Assembly: GCA_002746935.1 (NCBI GenBank)
Contig: PDRW01000029.1
Location: forward strand, 78,204-142,203
Length of the DNA: 64,000 nt
Direction of reading: 5' to 3'
Source of the DNA: Rhodobacterales bacterium
GTDB taxonomy: Bacteria > Pseudomonadota > Alphaproteobacteria > Rhodobacterales > Rhodobacteraceae
The position numbers and the translations under genes are program-made. Of the stretch, positions 1 through 9,198 are shown piece by piece (within the stretch, counting starts at the first letter, position 1; each line of letters starts with the position of its first letter). A model generated the notes under the pieces. The model was not told where the DNA came from. It did no database searches and saw only the letters and a list, made by a program, of their open reading frames with translations.

Positions 1-2
1 AG

Positions 3-1622
3 GTGGTCGACGGGTTCGAAAGCTCCGCCACCGCCCTGCTTGACCGCTATTTCCTCGCCGCCTTCGCCGTGGCCATCGCGCTCGCGCTTGGCACCGGCGT
101 GCGCTACTATCTCGTCAGCTGGCTCGGCGAACGCGTGGTGGCGGATATCCGCGAGGCGGTGTTTTCGCGGGTGATCGGCCTCAGCCCGGCGTTTTTCGAA
201 AGGATCATGACCGGCGAGGTGCTGAGCCGTATCACCACCGACACCACGCTCATTCTTTCGGTTATCGGCTCGTCGGTTTCGGTGGCGCTGCGCAACGCGC
301 TGATCCTCGTCGGCGGCGTGGTCATGCTGCTGCTCACCTCGGCCAAGCTCACCGGCCTCGTGCTGCTGGTGGTGCCGGTGGTGATCGTGCCGATCGTCGT
401 GCTCGGCCGCCGTCTGCGGGTGCTCGGCCGCGATAACCAGGACTGGATCGCCAAGTCTTCCGGCAACGCTTCCGAGGCGCTGCTCTCGGTGCAGACGGTG
501 CAGGCCTTCACCCATGAAGACGCCTCCCGCGAGGCCTTCCGCACGGTTACCGAAGCCAGTTTCCGGTCTGCCCGCCACCGGGTGCGGACCCGGGCGCTGA
601 TGACGGTGATCGTGATCACGCTGGTGTTTTCGGGCGTGGTCGGGGTGCTGTGGATCGGGGCGCATGACGTGCGTGCCGGGCAGATGAGCGTCGGCGCGCT
701 GGTGCAATTCGTGATCTATGCGATCATGACCGCCGGCGCGGTCGGGGCGCTCAGCGAGATCTGGTCGGAGCTTCAGCGCGCCGCCGGCGCCACCGAACGG
801 CTGGTCGAACTGCTGACCGCCGAAGACAGCGTGCAGGATCCGGCCAGTCCGGTGCCGCTGCCGCTTCCCGTGCGCGGCGGGATCCTGTTCGACAATGTCG
901 ATTTCCGTTACCCCGCCCGGCCCGAACACCTCGCCCTCGACCGGGTGCGCCTGCATGTGAAGCCCGGCGAAACCGTCGCCCTCGTCGGGCCTTCCGGCGC
1001 GGGCAAATCCACCGTCATCCAGCTGATCCAGCGCTTCTACGACCCGAATGAAGGCGCGGTGCGCATCGACGGGATCGACCTCAGAACGATGAAACGCAGC
1101 GATTTCCGCCAGCAGATCGCGGTGGTGCCGCAGGATGCGGTGGTGTTCGCCGCCACGGCGCGGGAAAACATCCGTTTCGGCAGGCCACAGGCGAGCGACG
1201 CCGCGGTGGTGGCGGCCGCGAAGGCGGCCGCGGCCGACAGCTTTCTGGAGCGGCTCCCGGAGGGCTACGAAAGCTCCGTGGGTGAGCGCGGGGTGATGCT
1301 TTCGGGCGGGCAGAAACAGCGCATCGCCATCGCCCGCGCGATCCTGCGCGACGCGCCGATCCTGCTGCTCGACGAGGCCACCAGCGCGCTTGACGCCGAA
1401 AGCGAACGCCTGGTGCAGGCGGCCGTCGACGAGATGGCCAGGGGCCGCACCACGCTGATCATCGCCCACCGTCTCGCCACGGTGAAAAAGGCCGACCGGA
1501 TCGTGGTCTTCGACCAAGGGCGGATCGTCGCCGAGGGCACCCATGACGATCTGGTGGCCCAGGGCGGGCTCTACGCCCGGCTTGCGCAACTCCAGTTCAC
1601 CGACGGTTCTGTTGCGGAGTGA
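3..1622 (+). CDS. ABC exporter, fused permease/ATPase (MsbA/LmrA-like), 5'-truncated by window edge
   Basis: This is the C-terminal ~539 residues of a half-size ABC exporter. The open frame runs off the left edge, so the true start and probably the first membrane helix lie outside; family members are about 580-620 residues. Membrane helices cover roughly residues 15-260 (ABC transporter type 1 domain). The nucleotide-binding domain has Walker A GPSGAGKST at 329-337, signature LSGGQ at 433-437, Walker B ending Asp457-Glu458 and the H-loop His489 (IIAHRLA), so it looks catalytically intact. As a homodimer in the inner membrane it would export a lipid, peptide or drug; the sequence does not identify the substrate. 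The next gene, an acyl-CoA synthetase, follows after 140 bp on the same strand, and a lipid link is only a guess. Confidence 0.9.
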   Translation: MVDGFESSATALLDRYFLAAFAVAIALALGTGVRYYLVSWLGERVVADIREAVFSRVIGLSPAFFERIMTGEVLSRITTDTTLILSVIGSSVSVALRNALILVGGVVMLLLTSAKLTGLVLLVVPVVIVPIVVLGRRLRVLGRDNQDWIAKSSGNASEALLSVQTVQAFTHEDASREAFRTVTEASFRSARHRVRTRALMTVIVITLVFSGVVGVLWIGAHDVRAGQMSVGALVQFVIYAIMTAGAVGALSEIWSELQRAAGATERLVELLTAEDSVQDPASPVPLPLPVRGGILFDNVDFRYPARPEHLALDRVRLHVKPGETVALVGPSGAGKSTVIQLIQRFYDPNEGAVRIDGIDLRTMKRSDFRQQIAVVPQDAVVFAATARENIRFGRPQASDAAVVAAAKAAAADSFLERLPEGYESSVGERGVMLSGGQKQRIAIARAILRDAPILLLDEATSALDAESERLVQAAVDEMARGRTTLIIAHRLATVKKADRIVVFDQGRIVAEGTHDDLVAQGGLYARLAQLQFTDGSVAE

Positions 1623-1762
1623 CCGGGCATCCGGCCTTGCCCTGCTTGCCCGGCCGTGATCTGGCCTGAGCCCCCCGGAATCCCGGCTTGACCCCTTGCC
1701 GCCACGCGGATTCCGACGCATGTTTGACCCTGGGTCAAGCACAACCACAACCGGGGGGGCAA

Positions 1763-3664
1763 ATGCCGCGCTATCCATGGGAAGAACAGGCCGACAAGGC
1801 GCGGATCGAGGGCGAAATGCCCTGGGAGCAGCACCGGATCCCGACAACGATATACCAGCGGCTGTGCGAGACCGTCGAGGCGCGGGGTGACGCGCCGGCG
1901 GTGTCGTTCCAGATCACCTCCGGGCCGGATGACCCGGCCGAAACGGTCAACTGGCCGGAATTTCACGACAAGGTGGTGCAGGCGGCCAATCTGTTCCGCT
2001 CGCTCGGCATCGGCGAGACCGACACGATCGCCTGTGTGCTGCCAAACAGCAACGAGACGCTTTATGCCCTCGTCGGCGGGATGATCGCCGGCGTGGTCGC
2101 GCCGATCAACCCGATGCTCGACACCGAGCATATCACCAGCATTCTCGATGAGATCCGGGCGAAGGTGGTGGTCACGCTGAAGCCGTTTCCGCGCACCGAT
2201 GTGGCGCAGAAGGTCCATGCCGCGGTGGCTGCGGCCAAAACCGTCGAGCATGTGCTCGAAGTCGATCTGAACCGCTATCTCAGCTTCCCGAAAAGCTGGA
2301 TCGTGCCGCTGATCCGGCCGCGGGTGAGGCCGGCGCACGGGCTGCCGGTCAGCAATTTCGTCAGGGCGATGTCGGCCCAGCCCCGGACGCTCACCTTTCC
2401 CGATGCGGAAGGCGACCGGGTGGGGGCCTGTTTCCACACCGGCGGCACCACCGGCCGGCCGAAAGTGGTACAGCATCTCTACTCGGGGATGCTCTATAAC
2501 GGCTGGCTCGGGGCGGGCCTGCTGTTCGAGCCCGACGGGGTGCAGATCTGCGCCCTGCCGCTGTTTCATGTATTCGCGGTGCAGGTCGAACTGATGTCGA
2601 CGCTCACCAACGGCTGTCACCTGGTGCTGCCGACGCCGGCGGGCTATCGCGGCGAGGGGGTGTTCGACAATTTCTGGAAGCTGGTCGAACGCTGGAAGGT
2701 GAACTTCGTTCTGACCGTGCCCACCGCCATCGCCGCCAAGATGCAGCGCCCGGTGGATGCCGACGTCTCTTCGCTGGACATCGTCATCTCCGGTTCGGCG
2801 CCGCTGCCGCTGGAGCTTTACAACCGGTTCAGGAAGGCGGTCGACGTGATCCTGATCGAGGGCTACGGGCTCACCGAAGCGACCTGCCTCGTCGCCTGCA
2901 ATCCGCGCGGCGAGGGCAAGGCGAAGGTCGGGTCCGTCGGGGTGCCGCTGCCTTACACCGAGGTCCGGATTCTCCACTGCGACGGCGACGGCAATGTGCT
3001 GAAGCACTGCGGTACCGATGAGGTGGGGGAGATCTGCATCTCCAATCCGGGCGTCTACCTTGGCCACACCTATACCTGCGAGGAAAGGAACCGCGGCCTT
3101 TATGCGGCAGGGAAATACCTGCGCACCGGCGATCTCGGGCGGATCGACGCGGACGGCTATCTGTGGATCACCGGACGGGCGAAGGACGTGATCATCCGTG
3201 GCGGCCACAACATCGACCCGGCGGAGATCGAGGAGGCGCTGGCGGCGCATCCGGCGGTGGCCATGGCCGGGGCGATCGGTCAGCCCGACAGTTTCGCGGG
3301 CGAATTGCCCTGCGCCTATGTCGAGCTGATCGACGGGGCCGCGGTGACGGTGGAGGAGCTGAAAGCCTTCTCCCGCGAGCATATCCACGAACGCGCCGCG
3401 GTGCCGAAACATGTGGCGATCCTGGAGGAACTGCCGAAAACGGCGGTTGGCAAGGTGTTCAAGCCGGATCTGCGCAAGGAGGCGATCGCCCGGGTGTTCA
3501 ATGAGGCGCTGGAGAAGGCGGGGTCCGACGCCCGGGTGGTCGAGGTGGCCGATTCGCTGAAGCTCGGGCTGGTGGCCCGGATCGAACCAGGGCCGGAGAC
3601 CGACCGGGCGGCGGTCGACACGGCGCTGGGCGAGTTCGCCATTCCGCATGAGTGGATCGGCTGA
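1763..3664 (+). CDS. Acyl-CoA synthetase (AMP-forming), FadD-like
   Basis: A 633-residue adenylate-forming enzyme that would activate a fatty or other carboxylic acid to its acyl-CoA through an acyl-adenylate. The P-loop-like A3 motif GGTTGRPK is at 227-234, the A5 motif GYGLTEA at 367-373, the A7 motif RTGD at 454-457, and the A10 region GKVFKPDLRK near the C-terminus carries the catalytic Lys. The start at 1763 (MPRYPWEEQ) is preceded by a G-rich Shine-Dalgarno stretch; a TTG 75 bp upstream in frame is less convincing. The protein is longer than typical 550-residue FadD, with an extended N-terminus and a tail of about 50 residues after A10. Chain-length specificity cannot be read from the sequence. 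Confidence 0.88.
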   Translation: MPRYPWEEQADKARIEGEMPWEQHRIPTTIYQRLCETVEARGDAPAVSFQITSGPDDPAETVNWPEFHDKVVQAANLFRSLGIGETDTIACVLPNSNETLYALVGGMIAGVVAPINPMLDTEHITSILDEIRAKVVVTLKPFPRTDVAQKVHAAVAAAKTVEHVLEVDLNRYLSFPKSWIVPLIRPRVRPAHGLPVSNFVRAMSAQPRTLTFPDAEGDRVGACFHTGGTTGRPKVVQHLYSGMLYNGWLGAGLLFEPDGVQICALPLFHVFAVQVELMSTLTNGCHLVLPTPAGYRGEGVFDNFWKLVERWKVNFVLTVPTAIAAKMQRPVDADVSSLDIVISGSAPLPLELYNRFRKAVDVILIEGYGLTEATCLVACNPRGEGKAKVGSVGVPLPYTEVRILHCDGDGNVLKHCGTDEVGEICISNPGVYLGHTYTCEERNRGLYAAGKYLRTGDLGRIDADGYLWITGRAKDVIIRGGHNIDPAEIEEALAAHPAVAMAGAIGQPDSFAGELPCAYVELIDGAAVTVEELKAFSREHIHERAAVPKHVAILEELPKTAVGKVFKPDLRKEAIARVFNEALEKAGSDARVVEVADSLKLGLVARIEPGPETDRAAVDTALGEFAIPHEWIG

Positions 3665-3888
3665 CGCCTCATGTGGCGGTCGGGAACGTGGCGCTTCGGG
3701 TCTGCGGCGAGGCGCCCGGAGGGTCGGGGCGGAGCCTTTGGAGCCCGGCGCGCCCTGGCTGGCCCCGCCGGGGCGGGCGCTGTGCGCCCGGCGCCTGCGG
3801 CGGGCGGGCCCCGGCTTCGCCGGGGTGGGGCCGGTTGTGCGGCTCTGCTGACCTCCCGGATGCCGGGCCTGGTGGCAGACGGCGGGAG

Positions 3889-3939
3889 CGGGGGTTTGCC
3901 ACCCCCGCGCCCCCGGCGAGTATTTTCACCAGGAAAAGG
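3889..3939 (-). repeat. Dispersed ~50-bp intergenic repeat, copy 1 of 6
   Basis: Read on the minus strand this copy has the conserved head CCTTTTCCTGGTGAAAATAC followed by TCGCC, GGGGG runs and a GGGGG-TGGCAAA-CCCCC hairpin. It belongs to the same subtype as the copy at 18378-18428. Unlike the other copies it is not directly downstream of a gene on its own strand: the nearest upstream minus-strand stop is about 660 bp away. Confidence 0.75.
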
Positions 3940-4111
3940 AGGTGCCGCTCAAGCCGGGGCGGATATGGCGGTTCCGGGGTGGCGGAGGGCGCGAATGGGC
4001 CGGCGCGGTGCATGAGGCGCGGGCTCCGGCCGGGCGCAGCGGCGCACTGGAATGGAGACAGGGCTGACGGGAGTGGATCCTGATCCCAAAATCCGCAAAG
4101 CATCAGCGTAT

Positions 4112-4211
4112 AGCGTCTGACGAAATGCCTGATACAAAGAGTATCCCCTGACGCGCCCAAGATCTTTGATTTCAGGCAGCGCCTGGGTGATTCAGGTTTT
4201 CGTATAACGCT
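4112..4211. repeat. ~100-bp imperfect palindromic element, copy 1 of 2
   Basis: Begins AGCGTCTGACGAAATGCCT and ends AGGTTTTCGTATAACGCT, so the two ends are imperfect inverted repeats. The middle shares CTGACG, TTTGATTTCAGGCAGCG-like and CAGG blocks with the element at 14445-14540. The two copies align over their whole length with substitutions and small indels. It resembles a small non-autonomous mobile or structured element; no coding capacity. Confidence 0.65.
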
Positions 4212-4604
4212 CGTAAAGTCAAAGGCTTATGGCCAAAAGGCCCAATCCGAACTGTGTCGTTTGACTATATGTACCGAAAACCGCTCCGCGATCCCGGAAA
4301 GGATCAGCATTGCGGTCTCCGACCGCAAGAGCGCGGCGGCAGAAGAGGATCGGGCGGGTCAGGCATGACGAACGGCGTGTTCCCGCTTCTCTGGTTGCGG
4401 CCATGTCGTCTGGCTGCACCGCGACGGCGGCGCATGGGCCGTGCCGCAACGCGGGAATGCGGAGATGCGCGACATGCTCCGGCCGGGGGAAGGGCGCGCC
4501 GGGTCCATCGGTTTTGAGGGGGGCCGATCGGAGAGCCGGGCGGTTCCGAGAGGGGCTGCCGCCGCGACCGAGGCGCAATCCCCCGGGCGCCACCGCCCGC
4601 CCCG

Positions 4605-5300
4605 CTACCGGCATTCCCCGTCTTCGCGGGTCTGTTCGGCGTAATAGGCGGCGAGCGACTTGTCGCGTTCGGGGCGGAAGTGGCCGGCCTCTTCGACCGA
4701 GAGGATCCGGTCGATCCGGAAGGTGCGGAAGCTTGCGCGTTTTTCGCACCAGGCGGCGAGGGTCCACACCCGGCCCCAGAAATGCAGCCCCAGCGGGCGG
4801 ATGCAGCGGCGGGTTTCGGCGCCGGCCTCGTCGCGGTAGCCGATCCGCAAGCGTTTGCGGGCGTTGCAGGCCGCTTCCAGCAGATCGAGCATTTCGCGGT
4901 CGGCCGGGGTGAGCACATGGAAGCTGACGGCATCGAGCGGCACGTTGTCGGCGCTGTCGCGCAGCGGGTCGGGCAGGACGGCGGCGATCTTGACCAGCGC
5001 TTCCTCGGCGTTGCGGGCCAGCTCCGCCCCGCCCCAGGCGCGCACCATCCGCGCGCCTGCCACCAGCGCCGCGACCTCGGCGCGGGTGAACATCAGCGGC
5101 GGCACCTCGTAGCCCGCCCGCATCACATAGCCGACCCCGGCCTCGCCCTCGATCGGCACGCCGGAGCCGATCAGATCGGCCACGTCGCGGTAGATCGTGC
5201 GTTCGCTGACTTCGAGCCTTGCGGCGAGGTCGCGCGCGGTGGTGAGCCGACCGCCACGCAGATACTGGACGATCTGAAACAGGCGGTCGGCACGGCGCAT
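4605..5300 (-). CDS. HTH/WYL-domain transcriptional regulator (YafY-like)
   Basis: A 231-residue regulator. An N-terminal winged HTH (RADRLFQIVQYL ... VSERTIYRDV, about 1-60) is of the HTH_11/DeoR-like type, and a WYL domain follows from about residue 135 (RIGYRDEAG ... RPLGLHFWGRVWTLAAWC). WYL domains usually sense small ligands or nucleotides and control the associated HTH. It starts 3 bp after the stop of the VOC-protein gene on the same strand and is probably co-transcribed with it, which suggests, but does not prove, that it regulates this operon. Confidence 0.87.
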   Translation of the reverse strand: MRRADRLFQIVQYLRGGRLTTARDLAARLEVSERTIYRDVADLIGSGVPIEGEAGVGYVMRAGYEVPPLMFTRAEVAALVAGARMVRAWGGAELARNAEEALVKIAAVLPDPLRDSADNVPLDAVSFHVLTPADREMLDLLEAACNARKRLRIGYRDEAGAETRRCIRPLGLHFWGRVWTLAAWCEKRASFRTFRIDRILSVEEAGHFRPERDKSLAAYYAEQTREDGECR

Positions 5301-5303
5301 GGG

Positions 5304-5690
5304 TCAGCCCTTCGGTTCGAACAGGCCGATGGAATTGCCGTCGGGGTCGAGCGCATAGCTGAAACGCCCGGCGGGGATCTCGATCACCTGGCCGTCGAGC
5401 TCCAGCGTCCCGCCGGCCGCGAGGAGCCGGGCCTTGGCGGCGTCGAGCGTGTCGGGCACCACCATGTGGCAGGTCGGGCCGGTGCCGGGCCGGGCGGGTT
5501 TGCCGGGGTAGAGATGGCCCGCGACACCGGTTTCGAAATCGGCGGCGGTGAACATCGCCATCGGGTTGGGGCCGGTGGTGTCGAGCTTGAGCTCATAGCC
5601 GAAGACCTCGTTGTAGAAGGCGATCGCCTTGTCCATGTCGGTCACGGGGATCTCGATCCAGACGAAGGGGTTGGTAGGGGTGAAGGGCAT
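5304..5690 (-). CDS. VOC (glyoxalase/bleomycin-resistance superfamily) protein
   Basis: A 128-residue single-domain vicinal-oxygen-chelate protein. It has the paired beta-alpha-beta-beta-beta modules: FVWIEIPVTDMDKAIAFYNE with VFGYEL at the N-terminus and the ending SYALDPDGNSIGLFE typical of the PhnB/YaeR-like subgroup. The start at 5690 is supported by an AGGAG site just upstream; open frame continues further 5' but belongs to the shadow of the neighbouring gene. Members bind metal and act on varied small molecules, so no substrate is proposed. It is sandwiched between an hyi-like gene (62 bp upstream) and the WYL regulator (3 bp downstream). Confidence 0.85.
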   Translation of the reverse strand: MPFTPTNPFVWIEIPVTDMDKAIAFYNEVFGYELKLDTTGPNPMAMFTAADFETGVAGHLYPGKPARPGTGPTCHMVVPDTLDAAKARLLAAGGTLELDGQVIEIPAGRFSYALDPDGNSIGLFEPKG

Positions 5691-5752
5691 GTCGGTCTCC
5701 TGTTTCGGGTGCGATGCGGGCAGTATCGCACAGGCCTCCTGACAGGGTTCTG

Positions 5753-6514
5753 TCAGGAGAAGCCCGGCCGGATCCACAACAGCCCCGCCTTTGTCTGGGC
5801 GGTCGGGTGGTATTCGCCGGAGACCCAGCCGGTGTAGCCCTCGGCGTCGAGCCGGGCGAAGAAGGCCGGATAGTCGATGTCGCCCCGGAGCGGTTCGTTC
5901 CGCCCCGGCACCCCGCCCACCTGCACATGGCGCGCGCGGTGTCCGTGCTGCTTCCAGGCGGCCATGCCGTCGCCGGTGATCATCTCGGCGTGATACATGT
6001 CGAATTGCAGCCCGAGGTTCGGCGCGCCCACTTCGTCGAGGATCTCCGCCGCCTGATCGAAATCGTTCAGGAAATAGCCCTCCATGTCCTGGCCGTTGAT
6101 CGGCTCGATGGTGAGGCTCGCGGCCGGGGCCTGTTCGCAGGCCCATTTGAGATTGTCGACAAAGGTGGTCCGCGCCACCATCCCCTGCGCCCGCCCGGCC
6201 ATCAGATGCAGATGCTGCGCCCCCAGCGCCTCGGCGAACCGGCGGGCGCGTTTGAAATCGTGCCGGAAGCGGTCGGTGAGCCCGGGGACGGCCGCAAAGC
6301 CGCGGTCGCCGCCGGCCCAGTTGGGCGGCGGGGCGTTGATCAGCACCATCTCCAGCCCGTTGGCCTTGAGGCGGCGGGTGATCTCCCGGGCCGCGTCGTC
6401 ATAGGGAAACAGCACCTCGACGCCCTCGAACCCGGCTTCTGCCGCGGCTTCGAAACGGTCGAGAAACGGGAGTTCGCGGAACAGGAAGGTGAGGTTGGCG
6501 GCAAATCTCGGCAT
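5753..6514 (-). CDS. hyi: Hydroxypyruvate isomerase-like TIM-barrel protein
   Basis: A 253-residue member of the AP endonuclease 2/xylose isomerase-like TIM barrel superfamily, matching the Hyi/OtnI group. It begins MPRFAANLTFLF and has SLTIEPINGQDMEGY, GLQFDMYHAE, HVQVGGVPGRNEP and GEYHP, which carry the acidic and His metal ligands expected in this family. Hyi converts hydroxypyruvate to tartronate semialdehyde in glyoxylate metabolism; OtnI relatives act on 2-oxo-tetronates, so the exact substrate is uncertain. No gcl or tartronate semialdehyde reductase gene lies nearby. Confidence 0.85.
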   Translation of the reverse strand: MPRFAANLTFLFRELPFLDRFEAAAEAGFEGVEVLFPYDDAAREITRRLKANGLEMVLINAPPPNWAGGDRGFAAVPGLTDRFRHDFKRARRFAEALGAQHLHLMAGRAQGMVARTTFVDNLKWACEQAPAASLTIEPINGQDMEGYFLNDFDQAAEILDEVGAPNLGLQFDMYHAEMITGDGMAAWKQHGHRARHVQVGGVPGRNEPLRGDIDYPAFFARLDAEGYTGWVSGEYHPTAQTKAGLLWIRPGFS

Positions 6515-6555
6515 CGGATGTCCTGTGGTGGCGGAGGGGGGGCGGAGGGGGCGGG

Positions 6556-7167
6556 TCAGCCCGGCAGGTCGGCGGAGGGGATCACCGGAAAGAACCGCCC
6601 GCCCGACCAGAGCCCGAACCAGCGCGCGCCGGCGTGATCTTCGTGGGCGCAGAGATCGACCAGCCGGAAGAAGCTCTTGCGGTCGATCAGCGCCTCCAGC
6701 CCCGTGCGGATTTCGACATAGGGCGCGGGCTCGCCGCTCTCCGGGTCGCGCGCCACGCGCAGCGGATGGGTGGGCCCCGCGGTGGCGTGCTCACCGAGGC
6801 CGGTCTCGAAGCGCACCTCCTGCGCCCGGCCCGCGCCCTGCACCGAGAAATCCACCGCCACGAAGGGCGCGTCATCCACCCGGATGCGCACCTTCTCCAC
6901 CGGGGTGACGAGGAAGTATTCATCGTCCTCGCGTTTTAGGATCGAGGCGAACAGCTTCACCAGTTCCACCCGCCCGATCGGCGTGCCGAGATAGAACCAG
7001 GTGCCATCGCGGGCGATGCGGATGTCGAGATCGCCGCAGAAGGGCGGATCCCACAGATGCACCGGCGCCGGGCCCGGGGCGCGCCGCTTCCGCGCCGCCT
7101 GCCGCGCCGCTGCTGCCAGTCCCTCGGCGCTGGGGGCGGGATTCTTGCCGGCTCGTGGTTTTGTCAT
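6556..7167 (-). CDS. DUF1285 family protein
   Basis: About 203 residues from the ATG at 7167 (MTKPRAGKN); an in-frame ATG 18 bp upstream is possible, but the G-rich site before 7167 fits better. Recognisable DUF1285 features are CGDLDIRIARDGTWFYLGTP, PIGR ... LVKLFASIL and EDDEYFLVTPVEKVRIRVDD. The function is unknown; the fold is thought to be a small beta-rich cytosolic domain. It is divergent from the MoxR operon with only 56 bp between the start codons, so the two promoters overlap and may be co-regulated. In other Rhodobacterales DUF1285 genes are, from memory, also next to moxR. Confidence 0.85.
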   Translation of the reverse strand: MTKPRAGKNPAPSAEGLAAAARQAARKRRAPGPAPVHLWDPPFCGDLDIRIARDGTWFYLGTPIGRVELVKLFASILKREDDEYFLVTPVEKVRIRVDDAPFVAVDFSVQGAGRAQEVRFETGLGEHATAGPTHPLRVARDPESGEPAPYVEIRTGLEALIDRKSFFRLVDLCAHEDHAGARWFGLWSGGRFFPVIPSADLPG

Positions 7168-7223
7168 TTGTGCCCCGCCTCGCATTGGCTTTTAATGGCA
7201 CGAGTATTGCAAGGAGGCAGGCC

Positions 7224-8231
<1,008 letters not shown>

Positions 8232-8250
8232 CCATGGCCGTCGCGTCTCA

Positions 8251-8300
8251 TTTTTCCTGGGTGAAATACTCCAGGGGGTCCGGGGGACAGCGCCTCCCGG
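8251..8300 (+). repeat. Dispersed ~50-bp intergenic repeat, copy 2 of 6
   Basis: Head TTTTTCCTGGGTGAAATACT followed by CCAGGGGGTCCGGGGGACAG. It starts 20 bp after the moxR stop and lies inside the operon, between moxR and the DUF58 gene, on the coding strand. If transcribed it would fold at its G/C-run tail within the polycistronic mRNA. Confidence 0.8.
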
Positions 8301-8337
8301 CGCAGGCTCCAACAAGGCGCCTCCCGGTGCGGACCCC

Positions 8338-9198
8338 ATGACCGCCCTGCGTCCCCGCGCCGAAGCGCTTGCCGAACCGCTGCCGCCGCTGCTCGCCCGG
8401 GCGCGTCACCTTGCCGCTGGTGTGGTGCTTGGCGAACACGGCCGCCGCCGTCCGGGCGCGGGCGACGCCTTCTGGCAATTCCGTCCCGCCCGCCCCGGCG
8501 ATCCCGCCCGCGCCATCGACTGGCGCCGCTCCGCCCGGTCCGACCAGCATTTCGTCCAGGAAAAGGAATGGCAGGCGGCGCAGGCGGTGATGTTCTGGGT
8601 CGACCGGGCGGGCTCGATGCAGTTTTCAAGCGGCGGCGGCGAGACCAAGGCCGACCGCGCCGCGCTGATCGCGCTGGCGGCGGCGGTGCTGCTGGTGGAG
8701 GGTGGCGAACGGGTCGGGCTCTCGGACAATCCCGGCGCGCCGGCGCGCGGGCGCCTCCAGCTCGAACGCATCGCCGCCGCGCTCGCTACCCGGGCCGATG
8801 CCGATTACGGCGCCCCGGCCACCGCCACCCTGCCGAAAGCCTCACGCGCGGTGTTCCTGTCGGATTTCCTCGGCCCCCCCGAGCCGCTCGAGACCGCGCT
8901 TGCCACCGCCGCCGACCGGGGCGTGACCGGCGCGCTCATTCAGGTGCTCGACCCGGCGGAAGAGGCTTTCCCCTTCGCCGGCCGCACCCTGTTCCACTCC
9001 CCCGGACACAGCATCCGTCACGAGACCCGCGCCGCCGAAGGGCTGCGCGCGCGCTATCTCGACCGGCTGGCCGCGCGCAAGGCAAGGCTCGCGGCCCTTG
9101 CCCGCGCCACCGGCTGGCAATTCCACATCCATCACAGCGACACCCCCCCGGCGGGCGCGCTGCTGTGGCTCTACCGGGCGCTGGAGGGGCGGATCTGA
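8338..9198 (+). CDS. DUF58 domain protein (VWA-like)
   Basis: A 286-residue DUF58 protein with the hallmark block REYxxGDxxRxIDW in the form FRPARPGDPARAIDWRRSAR followed by FVQEKEW. The MIDAS position reads DRAGSM rather than the canonical DxSxS, so its first Ser is Ala; metal binding may be weakened. No membrane helix is evident, so this copy looks soluble. DUF58 proteins are almost always encoded directly downstream of MoxR and are thought to be its VWA-type partners. The stop codon overlaps the next start (TGATG). Confidence 0.9.
   Translation: MTALRPRAEALAEPLPPLLARARHLAAGVVLGEHGRRRPGAGDAFWQFRPARPGDPARAIDWRRSARSDQHFVQEKEWQAAQAVMFWVDRAGSMQFSSGGGETKADRAALIALAAAVLLVEGGERVGLSDNPGAPARGRLQLERIAAALATRADADYGAPATATLPKASRAVFLSDFLGPPEPLETALATAADRGVTGALIQVLDPAEEAFPFAGRTLFHSPGHSIRHETRAAEGLRARYLDRLAARKARLAALARATGWQFHIHHSDTPPAGALLWLYRALEGRI

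Larger units (their letters stand above)
3665..4604. other. Non-coding convergent gap with two repeat elements
   Basis: About 940 bp between the 3' ends of two convergent genes. Open frames here look like composition artefacts: they lack Shine-Dalgarno sites and any recognisable domain. The stretch contains one copy of the ~50-bp G/C-hairpin repeat (3889-3939) and one copy of a ~100-bp imperfect palindrome (4112-4211). No other structure was recognised. Confidence 0.6.

Noticed and set aside
1571-3649. Long antisense open frame (about 690 codons) over the acyl-CoA synthetase
   Set aside because: Composition is Arg/His/Pro/Gly-rich as expected from the complement of a GC3-biased gene, with no domain and no ribosome site; the sense strand has all A3-A10 motifs.
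8568-9197. In-frame extension of the BatA/DUF4159 protein upstream into the DUF58 gene
   Set aside because: The DUF58 reading frame is conserved there, and the BatA-type N-terminus begins exactly at the ATG at 9198.
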